This document shows, one piece after another, positions 8,216 through 16,002 of a DNA stretch of 64,000 bases (its first letter is position 1; the number at the start of each line of letters is the position of its first letter). The stretch is from contig NZ_VDRC01000002.1 in NCBI RefSeq assembly GCF_007667425.1, positions 1-64,000 on the forward strand. The letters run 5' to 3'. The notes beneath the pieces are model-generated. The model did no database searches, was not told where the DNA came from, and worked only from the letters and a program-made list of their open reading frames with translations. This DNA comes from Microbacterium sp. 1.5R. Lineage in GTDB: Bacteria > Actinomycetota > Actinomycetes > Actinomycetales > Microbacteriaceae. The position numbers and the translations under genes were made by a program.

Positions 8216-9349
8216 TCACCGGGTCTCGAGCACGTGCCGGCTCACGGTCGCCCGATAGGACTCCGGGGCATGCCTGCTCTCGCCGATCAGACGCGAGTCG
8301 TCGACCAGGGAGCGCACGTCGGACCAGTTGTCGACGATGTCGTCGAGAGCGTCGGCGAGTGCGTCGGGGTCGTTCGCGGTGACCAGCCGCGCGGTCGGAT
8401 ATCCGCCGGCGGCCTCGCGAAGACCGCTGCTGTCGCTGGCGATGACCGGTCGCCTGGCGAGGATCCCCTCGACGGCGGTGTTGCCGAACGGTTCATCCAC
8501 CCGCGACGGGACGGCCAGGACGTCGGCGTCGGCGAGGAAGGGCCAGACGCTCTGATGGAAGCCGGCGAAGGAGACGTCGATGCCCGAGTCTGCGGCTCGG
8601 CGACGCAGTTCGTCTTCGAACCACTCGTAGCCAGGGAACACCGCCCCCAGGAGAGTCACCGCCACGGGGCGTCCTCGACGGGCGAGCGCCCCGGCGGCGT
8701 CGATCACCACGTCCGGCCCCTTCCGTGGCGACAGGCGGCCGATGAAGAGCACGCGCACGGGGCCCTCCAGTTCCTCGCGGGGCGGGGGAGGGGAGTCGGG
8801 GGATGCGACGCCGTTGTACACCACGGTCGCTCGCTGTGCGAGCGCGGGCAGGGATGCGCGGATCGTGTCCAGAGCGAACGCGCTGTTCACGAGGGTGTGG
8901 TGCGAGACCAGGTGCGGGGAGTACAGGGCCGCGTTGACTGCCCGGTTGCCGGATGCCTCGGCCTCGTGCACGTGGCTCACGACCCGGGCACCGCGGAGCC
9001 TCGCGAGCAGTGGCCACTGCGGAATGATGATGGTGGAGACGTAGACGGCCTCCGGCCGGAGGCGGGAGAGCAGACGCCACGCCGCCACTGCCCCGCGGAC
9101 GGTGTCGCGAAGCAGTCGAGGCAGACCCCGCGGAGTGAGCAGCACCTTGCGCAGCACGAGCATGGGGATGACGACGACCTCGGCGCCCGCCCGGCGCAGC
9201 TCGACGTCGAGCGCTCCGCGGCTCGGGAGCGCCACCACGACGCGCGCACCGCTCTGCACGAGACCGATCACGCTCTCCAGCAGCATCCGGTCGGAGCCGA
9301 ACATCTCGGCGCCGGGGTGGACGACGAGCACGACGCGCGGGTCGGTCAC
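8216..9349 (-). CDS. Glycosyltransferase family 4 protein
   Basis: A 377-residue GT-B transferase. The N-terminus is Rossmann-like (VVLVVHPGAEMFGSDRMLL). The C-terminal domain has the GT4 nucleotide-sugar motif FIGRLSPRKGPDVVIDAAG and the E-X7-E motif in EPFGNTAVEG. It is the last gene of a reverse operon after the sugar transferase and a DUF1972 transferase, and probably adds a later sugar of the repeat unit. Two adjacent GTG codons are possible starts; the second is chosen because it overlaps the upstream stop as GTGA and leaves some space after GGAGGA. Confidence 0.85.
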   Translation of the reverse strand: MTDPRVVLVVHPGAEMFGSDRMLLESVIGLVQSGARVVVALPSRGALDVELRRAGAEVVVIPMLVLRKVLLTPRGLPRLLRDTVRGAVAAWRLLSRLRPEAVYVSTIIIPQWPLLARLRGARVVSHVHEAEASGNRAVNAALYSPHLVSHHTLVNSAFALDTIRASLPALAQRATVVYNGVASPDSPPPPREELEGPVRVLFIGRLSPRKGPDVVIDAAGALARRGRPVAVTLLGAVFPGYEWFEDELRRRAADSGIDVSFAGFHQSVWPFLADADVLAVPSRVDEPFGNTAVEGILARRPVIASDSSGLREAAGGYPTARLVTANDPDALADALDDIVDNWSDVRSLVDDSRLIGESRHAPESYRATVSRHVLETR

Positions 9350-10512
9350 CACTCCTCCGACCGACGCCGTGCGCGGCGCGCTGCGCGATGCACGGTGTAG
9401 CCCGAGGCGATCCGGCGAGCGAGGTCCTCATAGGCGTCGGCGACGTCGTCCCACCGGAAGGATTCGCGTGCGCGCTCGCGGTGACGGCGGCCCCGCTCGG
9501 CGGTGCCGCCTCGGTCGGCCTCGGCGGCCAGGATGCGGTCGGCGACGTCGGACGGCGTGGTGAACAGCCAGCCCTCGTCGTCGAGCACCTCGCGGTTGAA
9601 CGGCACGTCGTAGCCGATGACGGCGGTGGCGGCCCCCATCGCGCGCAGCAGAGACGGGTTCGTGCCGCCGACGGAATGGCCGTGGACGTAGGTGAGCGCA
9701 TTGGCGTAGAGGGCGTCGAGAAGCTCCTGGTCGAACACCCCGCCGACGAGACGGATGCGGTCGTCGGCGTCCGCGATCCTCTCGATCTCCTGCGTGTACT
9801 CGGCGCTGTAGGGCGCTGAGCCGACGACGACGAGGGGCAGGGTCGCGGCGCTGTCGCTGTAACCCCGCACGATCTCGCGGACGTGGTTCTCGGGTTCGAA
9901 CCTCGCGACGACGAGATGATAGCCGTCGGGTTCGAGGTCGAGCTCCCGCACCCCGCGCGCGGGCAGGCCATCGAGGATCGGCGCGCCGTAGCGGATGAGC
10001 TCGGTCGGAACACCGAACTGGTGGCTGTAGTAGTCGGCGATGCCGGGTGCGTCCGCGATCAGGGCGTCGGCGGTGCGCACCCCGAACTCCTCTGCGCGGC
10101 GGTAGTACGCGCGTCCGCGGGGTCCCCACTTCGACCGCCGCCATTCGAGGCCGTCCATGTGCAGGGCCACCTTCGCACCTCGGGCTCTGAGGATCGGCAG
10201 GAAGGGAGAGTTCGCGGCATTGAAGACGAAGGTCGCGTGCGGTCGCCGACGGGTCATCAGGTGCAGTACTGAGAGGCCGGTATGGCTGAGGGTCTCGATC
10301 TGCTTGACGGGGATGGCGGGCAGGTGGACGACGCGCATGCCGAGATACGACTTCTCGCGTCGCGCGGATCCGCGGGTGTACACGACGACGTCGTGGCCCC
10401 GATCGGCGAGACGTCGGCCGACCTCTTCGATGGCCGTCTCGAACCCGCCGTACGCAGCGGGCACCCCCCTCGTCCCCACCATCGCGATGGTGAGGGCTTT
10501 CCCCTTGCTCAT
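9346..10512 (-). CDS. Glycosyltransferase with DUF1972 N-terminus (rhamnosyltransferase-like)
   Basis: A 388-residue GT-B enzyme. The N-terminus MVGTRGVPAAYGGFET is the signature of the DUF1972 group, whose best-studied members transfer rhamnose onto a lipid-linked glucose in capsule synthesis (Cps2T/WchF). The C-terminal half has VVARFEPENHVREIVRGY and GGTNPSLLRAMGAA. It starts 5 bp from the stop of the initiating sugar transferase, so it may add the second sugar. Rhamnose as donor is an analogy. Confidence 0.85.
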   Translation of the reverse strand: MSKGKALTIAMVGTRGVPAAYGGFETAIEEVGRRLADRGHDVVVYTRGSARREKSYLGMRVVHLPAIPVKQIETLSHTGLSVLHLMTRRRPHATFVFNAANSPFLPILRARGAKVALHMDGLEWRRSKWGPRGRAYYRRAEEFGVRTADALIADAPGIADYYSHQFGVPTELIRYGAPILDGLPARGVRELDLEPDGYHLVVARFEPENHVREIVRGYSDSAATLPLVVVGSAPYSAEYTQEIERIADADDRIRLVGGVFDQELLDALYANALTYVHGHSVGGTNPSLLRAMGAATAVIGYDVPFNREVLDDEGWLFTTPSDVADRILAAEADRGGTAERGRRHRERARESFRWDDVADAYEDLARRIASGYTVHRAARRARRRSEEW

Positions 10513-10516
10513 GAGA

Positions 10517-12049
10517 TCAGTATGCCCCGCTGGGCTGCACCATGACCTTGGCCGTGCGCCACATGATCCGCAGGTCGTCCATGACCGACCAGTTCTCGAC
10601 ATAGCGCAGATCGAGGCGCACGCTCTCGTCCCACGAGAGGTCGCTCCGGCCGGAGACCTGCCAGAGACCGGTGATTCCCGGCTTGATGTACAGGCGGCGG
10701 TAGACCGTGCCGTCGTAGGCGGTGACCTCGCTCGGCAGCGGCGGACGCGGACCCACCACGCTCATGTCCCCGACGAGGACGTTCCAGAATTGGGGCAGCT
10801 CATCGAGCGAGAGCTTGCGGAGGATGCGGCCGACACGCGTCACGCGGGGGTCGTCCTTCATCTTGAAGAGGAGTCCGGAGCCCTCGTTCTGCTCCTTCAG
10901 GGCGGCGAGCTGCTGCTCGGCATCGGTCTTCATCGAGCGGAACTTGACCATCTTGAACGTGCGGCCGTCGCGCCCGACGCGCTCCTGGAAGAAGAAGAGC
11001 GAGCCGGGGGAGTCGATCAGGATCAGCAGCGCGAGCACGGGCGTGATCAGGGCGATCGGGATCAGCGCGACGGAGGCTACGAGGATGTCGAGGGCGCGCT
11101 TGAGCACGTGGACACCTCCCTCGTAGGTCGGGATCTTCACCTGGATCAGCGGCAGGCCGTCGACCTGGCGGAGCGAGACCCGCGGGCCCGCGACGTCGGC
11201 GAGGCGACTCGAGAGCACGAGCTCGGCGGCAGTGCCTTCGAGCTGCCAGCCGAGACGCTTGACGAAGTCGGCCTCACCCTCGGGGCGGCTCGCCACGATG
11301 ATGGTGTCCGCCCCGAGTTCCACCGCCGCCCCAGCGACGGTGTGGAGGTTGCCCACGTTCGGGTAGGTGCTCTCCCCGAGCGTGAGGGAGTCGATGCTGC
11401 GATCGAACAACGTCGTCCCCACGACGTGGTAACCGTTCTCTCCGCCCTTCCGGAGGGAATGGATCACATACTCGACATCTTCGGTCGCGCCCACCACGAG
11501 GGTGCGTGATGCGTAGCTGCCGCTCAGTCGCTGGCGCACCAGCCACCGACGCCATCCCCAGCGTGCGAACAGCAGCCCGAGGGCTCCGACCGGGAGTGCG
11601 ATGTAGAACAGCGGTTGCAGTCCTTCCCACTCCAGCAGGACGCCGATGATCGCTGTGATGCCGAAGGCGAAGCCTGCGGCGTGTGCGACACGGCGGTACT
11701 CGGTCGCACCCGATCCGAAGATCGCGGCGGCACGAGTGTTGAGCGCGGACAGCGAGAGGTACCACGCGAGCACGAGCAGCGCGCCGTTGCGCAGGGCCTC
11801 TTCCCCTGCGACCCCGGCGACGTACTGCACCGCTGCGGTGACACCGACCGCGAACAGGATGACCCCGGCATCCGTGATCCGCAGGCGCATCCGATAACGC
11901 CGCTCCCACAGGCGGCGTCGCTCCAACGTCGCGGACACGCGCGGTGTGACCACCGTGTGCGTGACCGACTTGGTGGCCCGAGGGGCGGCGATCGGCGCGA
12001 AGACCGAACCCGTGCGAGTGATGCTCAGCGCATCCTCGACGGAAGTCAT
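10517..12049 (-). CDS. Exopolysaccharide polyprenyl glycosylphosphotransferase (initiating sugar transferase)
   Basis: A 510-residue membrane enzyme that transfers sugar-1-phosphate to undecaprenyl phosphate to begin the repeat unit. The N-terminal third has four or five hydrophobic helices, the middle a Rossmann-like domain (TLVVGATEDVEYVIHSL), and the C-terminus the bacterial sugar transferase domain with FFFQERVGRDGRTFKMVKFR, SLDELPQFWNVLVGDMS and VVGPRPPLP. It heads a three-gene reverse operon. The ATG at 12049 follows GAGG; an in-frame ATG at 12154 after GAGGGG is a real alternative and would add 35 residues without recognisable domain content. The sugar (glucose or galactose) is not decidable here. 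Confidence 0.88.
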   Translation of the reverse strand: MTSVEDALSITRTGSVFAPIAAPRATKSVTHTVVTPRVSATLERRRLWERRYRMRLRITDAGVILFAVGVTAAVQYVAGVAGEEALRNGALLVLAWYLSLSALNTRAAAIFGSGATEYRRVAHAAGFAFGITAIIGVLLEWEGLQPLFYIALPVGALGLLFARWGWRRWLVRQRLSGSYASRTLVVGATEDVEYVIHSLRKGGENGYHVVGTTLFDRSIDSLTLGESTYPNVGNLHTVAGAAVELGADTIIVASRPEGEADFVKRLGWQLEGTAAELVLSSRLADVAGPRVSLRQVDGLPLIQVKIPTYEGGVHVLKRALDILVASVALIPIALITPVLALLILIDSPGSLFFFQERVGRDGRTFKMVKFRSMKTDAEQQLAALKEQNEGSGLLFKMKDDPRVTRVGRILRKLSLDELPQFWNVLVGDMSVVGPRPPLPSEVTAYDGTVYRRLYIKPGITGLWQVSGRSDLSWDESVRLDLRYVENWSVMDDLRIMWRTAKVMVQPSGAY

Positions 12050-12182
12050 GCCGAGGCCTCGTGAGCCGTGTATGTACGCAGAATTCCCCAGTGCGACATG
12101 TCTTCCCCAGTGTTCCCCAGACCAGGGACCCCACGCCCCCAGCATCGTCTGCATGACCCGACCCCTCGGGTCCTGCCGCGAA

Positions 12183-12201
12183 CCGTGATCCCACATCACG
12201 G
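12183..12201. repeat. Inverted repeat 1 with CCCAC spacer
   Basis: CCGTGAT (12183-12189), CCCAC spacer, ATCACGG (12195-12201). It is a 7-bp perfect dyad and forms a hairpin with a GTGGG loop in minus-strand RNA. Confidence 0.85.
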
Positions 12202-12208
12202 GAGTGCT

Positions 12209-12229
12209 TGCACCGTCCCACACGGTGCA
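12209..12229. repeat. Inverted repeat 2 with the same CCCAC spacer
   Basis: TGCACCGT (12209-12216), CCCAC spacer, ACGGTGCA (12222-12229). It is an 8-bp perfect dyad whose centre is 27 bp from that of the first. Confidence 0.85.
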
Positions 12230-12288
12230 TGCGTACAGCAGGTACTGCAGACTTCGATCACTCTAGCGGATGGGGCGACCGATCGGAA

Positions 12289-12428
12289 GATATTTCACGC
12301 GTGTGGATGAACCGCGGCGACGCGGATCGGGAGTCATAGGTTCTGCATAGCGGCATCAACGCGTTCTGATGGACTCCTCCGCGAGTCTGGTCCGACCGAC
12401 GACCCGATCCTGAACGAGGAGCACGAGC
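12289..12428. other. Remainder of the intergenic region before the dioxygenase-like gene
   Basis: This completes the roughly 380-bp gap between the divergent sugar transferase and dioxygenase-like genes. A TAGGTT at 12337-12342 could be a -10 box for the forward gene, without a convincing -35. A GAGGAG ribosome binding site stands just before the ATG at 12429. No coding signal is seen. Confidence 0.4.
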
Positions 12429-13415
12429 ATGGCCCGCATCCCCGAACCCGTCCAGACGCCCGACGGCCCCGCGTACGAGGGGCGACTCCTCGACCGCGTC
12501 GACGAGGAGGTCGTCGATCAGGGCGCCGCCTTCGATCTGCGCACCCTCGTCAGCCGACGAGGCGTGCTCGGTCTCGCCGGCCTCGGCGTCGGCGCAGTCA
12601 TCCTCGCCGCCTGCGCCCCCGCATCCGGTACTTCCGCCACGCCTTCGCCTTCGCCCTCGGCCACGGCCGGGTCGAGTGGCGTGACGGCCACAGCCGACGG
12701 TGAGATCCCCGACGAGACGGCCGGGCCGTATCCGGGCGACGGGTCGAACGGCCCGGACGTCCTCGAGGCGTCGGGCATCGTGAGGCAGGACATCAGGTCG
12801 GCGACCGACGGATCGGCGACGGCAGACGGTATCCCGCTGACCGTTCGATTCCAGATCCTCGACCGCGCCAAGGGCGGCGTCCCCTTCGCGGGCGCTGCGG
12901 TCTACGCGTGGCACTGCACAGCGCAGGGCGAGTACTCGATGTACTCGTCGGGTCTGGAGGACGTCGACTACCTGCGCGGAGTCCAGGTGACGGATGCCGA
13001 CGGGTGGGTGTCGTTCTCGTCGATCTTTCCCGGGTGCTACTCGGGCCGCTGGCCGCACATACACTTCGAGGTGTTTCCCGACGTCGGGTCGATCACGGAC
13101 TCCGCCAACGCCATCGCGACCTCGCAGATGGCGCTGCCGGAGGACGCCTGCGCCACGGTCTACGCGGATGCGCGATACGACGGCTCCGCGCAGAACCTCG
13201 CGCGGACGACTCTCGCCAGCGACAACGTCTTCGGCGACGACTCTGCGGCGCTGCAGCTCGGATCCGTCACCGGAGACATGGATGGCGGTTACACCGCCTC
13301 ACTCGTCGTCTCGATCGACACCACGACGACACCGAGCGGCGGATCAGCGCCGTCGGGAGGGCCCGGCGGCGGCTCCGGGGGACCGAACGGCGGAGGCGAA
13401 TCCCCGGCGAGGTGA
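12429..13415 (+). CDS. Lipidated, Tat-type intradiol dioxygenase-like protein
   Basis: A 328-residue protein. A long polar N-terminus leads to SRRGVLGLAGL (twin Arg at 43-44), then the lipobox ILAAC (C62), so export by Tat and lipid attachment are likely. After a Ser/Thr/Pro linker comes an intradiol-dioxygenase fold: WHCTAQGEYSMYSS with candidate Tyr ligand, then GCYSGRWPHIHFEVF with Y204, H210 and H212, the two-Tyr/two-His pattern of protocatechuate and catechol 1,2-dioxygenases. The C-terminus is a Gly/Ser/Pro tail. It stands alone, without ring-cleavage pathway genes. Substrate and enzymatic activity outside the cell are unknown. The start follows GAGGAG. Confidence 0.8.
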   Translation: MARIPEPVQTPDGPAYEGRLLDRVDEEVVDQGAAFDLRTLVSRRGVLGLAGLGVGAVILAACAPASGTSATPSPSPSATAGSSGVTATADGEIPDETAGPYPGDGSNGPDVLEASGIVRQDIRSATDGSATADGIPLTVRFQILDRAKGGVPFAGAAVYAWHCTAQGEYSMYSSGLEDVDYLRGVQVTDADGWVSFSSIFPGCYSGRWPHIHFEVFPDVGSITDSANAIATSQMALPEDACATVYADARYDGSAQNLARTTLASDNVFGDDSAALQLGSVTGDMDGGYTASLVVSIDTTTTPSGGSAPSGGPGGGSGGPNGGGESPAR

Positions 13416-13425
13416 TCCCGTCTGC

Positions 13426-13431
13426 TAGACT
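13426..13431 (+). promoter_or_regulatory. Putative -10 box (TAGACT)
   Basis: TAGACT is identical to the -10 hexamers before tRNA-Ser, lysS and serS in this window. It would start a transcript near 13438 carrying the 43-residue and 99-residue frames. Confidence 0.45.
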
Positions 13432-13449
13432 GAGGACGCACCGTGTGAC

Positions 13450-13581
13450 ATGGCCACCCTCTGGGCCGCCGCGGAGCCACTGATCAGGGCCATCACGGAC
13501 CACGCACATCGACGCGCGCGCACTCCGCCCTCGATCGCACGACTCGCGGAGCGCCCACGCGCGCCCGCCCCACAGCAATGA
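13450..13581 (+). CDS. Possible small upstream frame, 43 residues
   Basis: ATG opens a 43-residue frame, MATLWAAAEPLIRAITDHAH and then Arg/Pro-rich sequence. Its TGA overlaps the ATG of the next frame as ATGA (13578-13581), the coupling seen between many real genes here. A GAGGA element lies 13 nt upstream, further than ideal. No homology is recognised. It may be a leader peptide or a chance frame. Confidence 0.35.
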   Translation: MATLWAAAEPLIRAITDHAHRRARTPPSIARLAERPRAPAPQQ

Positions 13582-13877
13582 GTATCACCATGAGCAGTAC
13601 CACCATCTCGTCCTCCTCCGATCCGCTGACCTGGAAACAGGCAGACACCGACGTGCACGTCGCCACCCGCGGCGGCGAGTTCGCCGGGTTCGTCGAGTTC
13701 GACGGCTCCGCGCACGTCACCCACGATCACCGCGGCCTCGAGCTCGGCGCCTTCGATTCGCTCGACGCGGCCCGACACGCTCTCGAGCGCGTCAATCTGC
13801 CTCAGCGGCGGGCGCTGACGTTCCCGTTCGCCCTGCCACGGGTGCTGCGTCGCCGGCCTCGCCGCGCCCGGGCCTGA
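13578..13877 (+). CDS. Small hypothetical protein, 99 residues
   Basis: After a Ser/Thr-rich start comes a compact stretch WKQADTDVHVATRGGEFAGF, then VEFDGSAHVTHDHRGLELG and FDSLDAARHALE, which reads like a small beta-beta-alpha domain, then an Arg-rich C-terminus. It has no signal peptide or membrane segment. An internal ATG at 13590 is an alternative start. The balanced composition of residues 15-75 favours a real protein; function unknown. It appears coupled to the preceding 43-residue frame. Confidence 0.55.
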   Translation: MSITMSSTTISSSSDPLTWKQADTDVHVATRGGEFAGFVEFDGSAHVTHDHRGLELGAFDSLDAARHALERVNLPQRRALTFPFALPRVLRRRPRRARA

Positions 13878-13962
13878 CCGCCTTCTGACGGTGCGCTGAG
13901 AGGCGGTCTGGCAGTGACCTGGGAAAGCCCGTCGTATGCCGACCGCCGCATGCGGCCCGGGT

Positions 13963-13968
13963 TAGCCT
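13963..13968 (+). promoter_or_regulatory. Putative -10 box of the desaturase gene
   Basis: TAGCCT (in GGGTTAGCCTGAGG) matches the -10 boxes used elsewhere in the window. Transcription from about 13975 would give a 60-nt leader ending in the AGGAG ribosome binding site at 14026-14030. Confidence 0.45.
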
Positions 13969-14036
13969 GAGGACAGCGATCGGCATCCGCCCTTGGCTTC
14001 CTCAGCTCAAGGGCTTCCGATCGTCAGGAGAGCATC

Positions 14037-15149
14037 ATCGCTTTCGTACAGGCAGACACGACCGCCACCCTCGGACCGATCCGTCAGACCTACTCGGGCA
14101 ACGCCGAGTTCCCGCCGATGGCGCACGCCTACAAGCAGGTGTCGCAGGTCGTCAAGGAGACGGGTCTCCTGCAGCGCACGCCGTGGTTCTACGGGCTCGT
14201 GGCGGCCGGAGTCGCGGTCGCCCTCGGCGGGGCGATCACCGGATTCATCCTGCTCGGCGACAGCTGGTTCCAGCTGCTGATCGCCGCCGCGCTCGGCGTC
14301 ATCCTGACGCAGGTGGCGTTCCTCGCACATGAGGCAGCGCACCGACAGATCCTGTCTTCGGGGCCGGCGAACTTCCGCCTCGCGCGGATCCTCGCTGCGG
14401 GTGTCGTCGGCATCAGCTATGCCTGGTGGGACTCGAAGCACACGCGCCACCACGGCAACCCGAACCAGGTGGGCAAGGACCCCGACATCGAGGTCGACAC
14501 GATCTCGTTCCTCGAGACGGATGCCGCGAAGTCGCGGGGCCTCGTCCGCATGATCACCCGCAAGCAGGGGTGGCTGTTCTTCCCCCTGCTGACCCTCGAG
14601 GGCCTGAACCTCCATTACCTCGGCATCAGGCACCTGACGTCGCGCGGCAAGGTCAAGGGCCGCTGGACCGAGCTCGCGCTCATCGCCGTGCGCTTCGCCG
14701 TGGTGCTCGTACCGGTGTTCCTGCTGCTGCCGCTCGGCATGGCGTTCGCCTTCATGGGCGTGCAGCTCGCGGTCTTCGGCGTGTACATGGGTGCGTCCTT
14801 CGCCCCGAACCACAAGGGCATGCCCATCATCGACCCGAACGCTCGGCTCGACTTCTTCTCGAAGCAGGTCCGCACCTCGCGGAACATCCGCGGTGGTCGC
14901 TGGGTGACCTGGCTCATGGGCGGACTCAACCACCAGGTCGAGCACCACCTGTTCCCCAGCATGCCGCGCCCGCACCTCTCGAAGGCGCGCGAGATCGTGC
15001 GCGATTACTGCAAGGCGAACGACGTCGACTACACCGAGACCAGCCTCGGACGCTCGTACGCCATCGTGATCGGCTACCTCAACCGGGTGGGTCTCGCTGC
15101 TCGCGACCCGTTCGACTGCCCGGCCGCGTCGCAGTTCGGCCGCGCCTAG
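14037..15149 (+). CDS. Membrane fatty acid (acyl-CoA/acyl-lipid) desaturase
   Basis: A di-iron membrane desaturase of about 370 residues. Histidine boxes are HEAAHR, HTRHHGNPN and HQVEHHLFP, in the order and spacing of the acyl-lipid desaturase family, with hydrophobic helices between. The first ATG in frame is at 14118, but the 27 codons before it read TLGPIRQTYSGNAEFPPM, which looks like genuine desaturase N-terminus, and AGGAG at 14026-14030 lies at proper distance from an ATC at 14037. No ATG, GTG or TTG exists in frame between the stop at 13968 and 14118. The start is therefore either ATC or altered by mutation or sequencing error. Confidence 0.85.
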   Translation: MAFVQADTTATLGPIRQTYSGNAEFPPMAHAYKQVSQVVKETGLLQRTPWFYGLVAAGVAVALGGAITGFILLGDSWFQLLIAAALGVILTQVAFLAHEAAHRQILSSGPANFRLARILAAGVVGISYAWWDSKHTRHHGNPNQVGKDPDIEVDTISFLETDAAKSRGLVRMITRKQGWLFFPLLTLEGLNLHYLGIRHLTSRGKVKGRWTELALIAVRFAVVLVPVFLLLPLGMAFAFMGVQLAVFGVYMGASFAPNHKGMPIIDPNARLDFFSKQVRTSRNIRGGRWVTWLMGGLNHQVEHHLFPSMPRPHLSKAREIVRDYCKANDVDYTETSLGRSYAIVIGYLNRVGLAARDPFDCPAASQFGRA

Positions 15150-15168
15150 CGACCTCCGATCCGCTGGG

Positions 15169-16002
15169 TCAGCCGTTGCGGCGGATCCAGCGGAACGTCG
15201 CGCGACTCAGGACGAGTCCGACGACGAGCCAGATGACAAGGGCGAGTGCGACGGCTCCGAGCTGCCATTCGCCGGCCGGCTCGACGGCCTTGAACGAGTC
15301 GGGGAGTATGGCGGACCGCATCCCCTGAGCGATCCACTTCAACGGGAATGCCGACGCGACGTTCTGCAGCCACTCCGGCAGCGACGTGAACGCGATGTAG
15401 ACGCCCGAGATGAACTGCAGCAGCAGCACGACGGGGATCACCACCGCCGCCGCCGTCTTCCCCGAACGCGGGACGGACGAGAGCGCGATGCCCAACAGGG
15501 CGCAGGTCAGCAGACCGAGCGCGAACACCCAGGCGAAGCGCGCCCAGTGCTCGGCATCCGTCGGCAGGTCGACGTCGTACAGCACCACCGCGACGATCAG
15601 CAGCAGCCCGATCTGCAGGACGGCGGTGACGGTGACCTCGCCCAGCTTGCCGATGAAGTACGTGACGGGTGAGAGGGGGGTGCTGCCGAGTCGCTTCAGC
15701 GTGCCGTCGCTCTTCTCGATGGCGATCTCGATCGACAGGCCCTGCACGCCCGACAGGAAGATGCCCCCGGCGATGAGCCCGGGCAGATAATAGGTGGCCA
15801 TGCTCACCGTGTCGGGCCCCTTCCCGATGTCGCCGGTGAAGATCGTCGCGAAGATGAGGTACATCACGGTGGGGAAGAGGAAGGTGAAGAACACCTGGTC
15901 GCTCGCCCGGAAGTACTGCCGGAGCTCGAAGCCGATGCGCCGGATTCCGAGCCGCACGGTGCGTGCGACGCCGAAGCGGGGGGATGCCGTGGCGGTGCTC
16001 AT
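15169..16002 (-). CDS. ABC-2 type transporter permease
   Basis: A 277-residue membrane protein with six hydrophobic segments, in the ABC-2 export permease pattern: YFRASDQVFFTFLFPTVMYL at the first helix, LSGVQGLSIEIAIEKSDGTL and LKRLGSTPLSPVTYFIGKLG between helices, and a late LPEWLQNVASAFPLKWIAQG. The ATG overlaps the stop of the ATP-binding gene (ATGA, 15999-16002), so both form one exporter. Such pairs export drugs, lipids or polysaccharide; substrate unknown. Confidence 0.88.
   Translation of the reverse strand: MSTATASPRFGVARTVRLGIRRIGFELRQYFRASDQVFFTFLFPTVMYLIFATIFTGDIGKGPDTVSMATYYLPGLIAGGIFLSGVQGLSIEIAIEKSDGTLKRLGSTPLSPVTYFIGKLGEVTVTAVLQIGLLLIVAVVLYDVDLPTDAEHWARFAWVFALGLLTCALLGIALSSVPRSGKTAAAVVIPVVLLLQFISGVYIAFTSLPEWLQNVASAFPLKWIAQGMRSAILPDSFKAVEPAGEWQLGAVALALVIWLVVGLVLSRATFRWIRRNG

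Larger units (their letters stand above)
12050..12288 (-). promoter_or_regulatory. Long structured 5' leader and promoter of the exopolysaccharide operon
   Basis: On the minus strand a -10 TAGAGT (12265-12260) is preceded by TTCCGA (12288-12283) at 17 bp, so the transcript would begin near 12253 and carry a leader of about 200 nt. The leader holds two perfect hairpins with identical GTGGG loops (12229-12209 and 12201-12183) and three CTGGGGAA direct repeats (12120-12113, 12110-12103, 12091-12084). The promoter is by eye only; the repeats are exact. Confidence 0.5.

Noticed and set aside
8234..9400. Long plus-strand frame opposite the GT4 glycosyltransferase
   Set aside because: Composition is typical of antisense shadows in high-GC DNA; the opposite strand has clear GT4 motifs.
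15160..15194. Inverted repeat TCCGCTGG/CCAGCGGA near the desaturase and ABC permease ends
   Set aside because: Only 8 bp with a 19-nt loop and partly inside the permease coding sequence; too weak to call a terminator.
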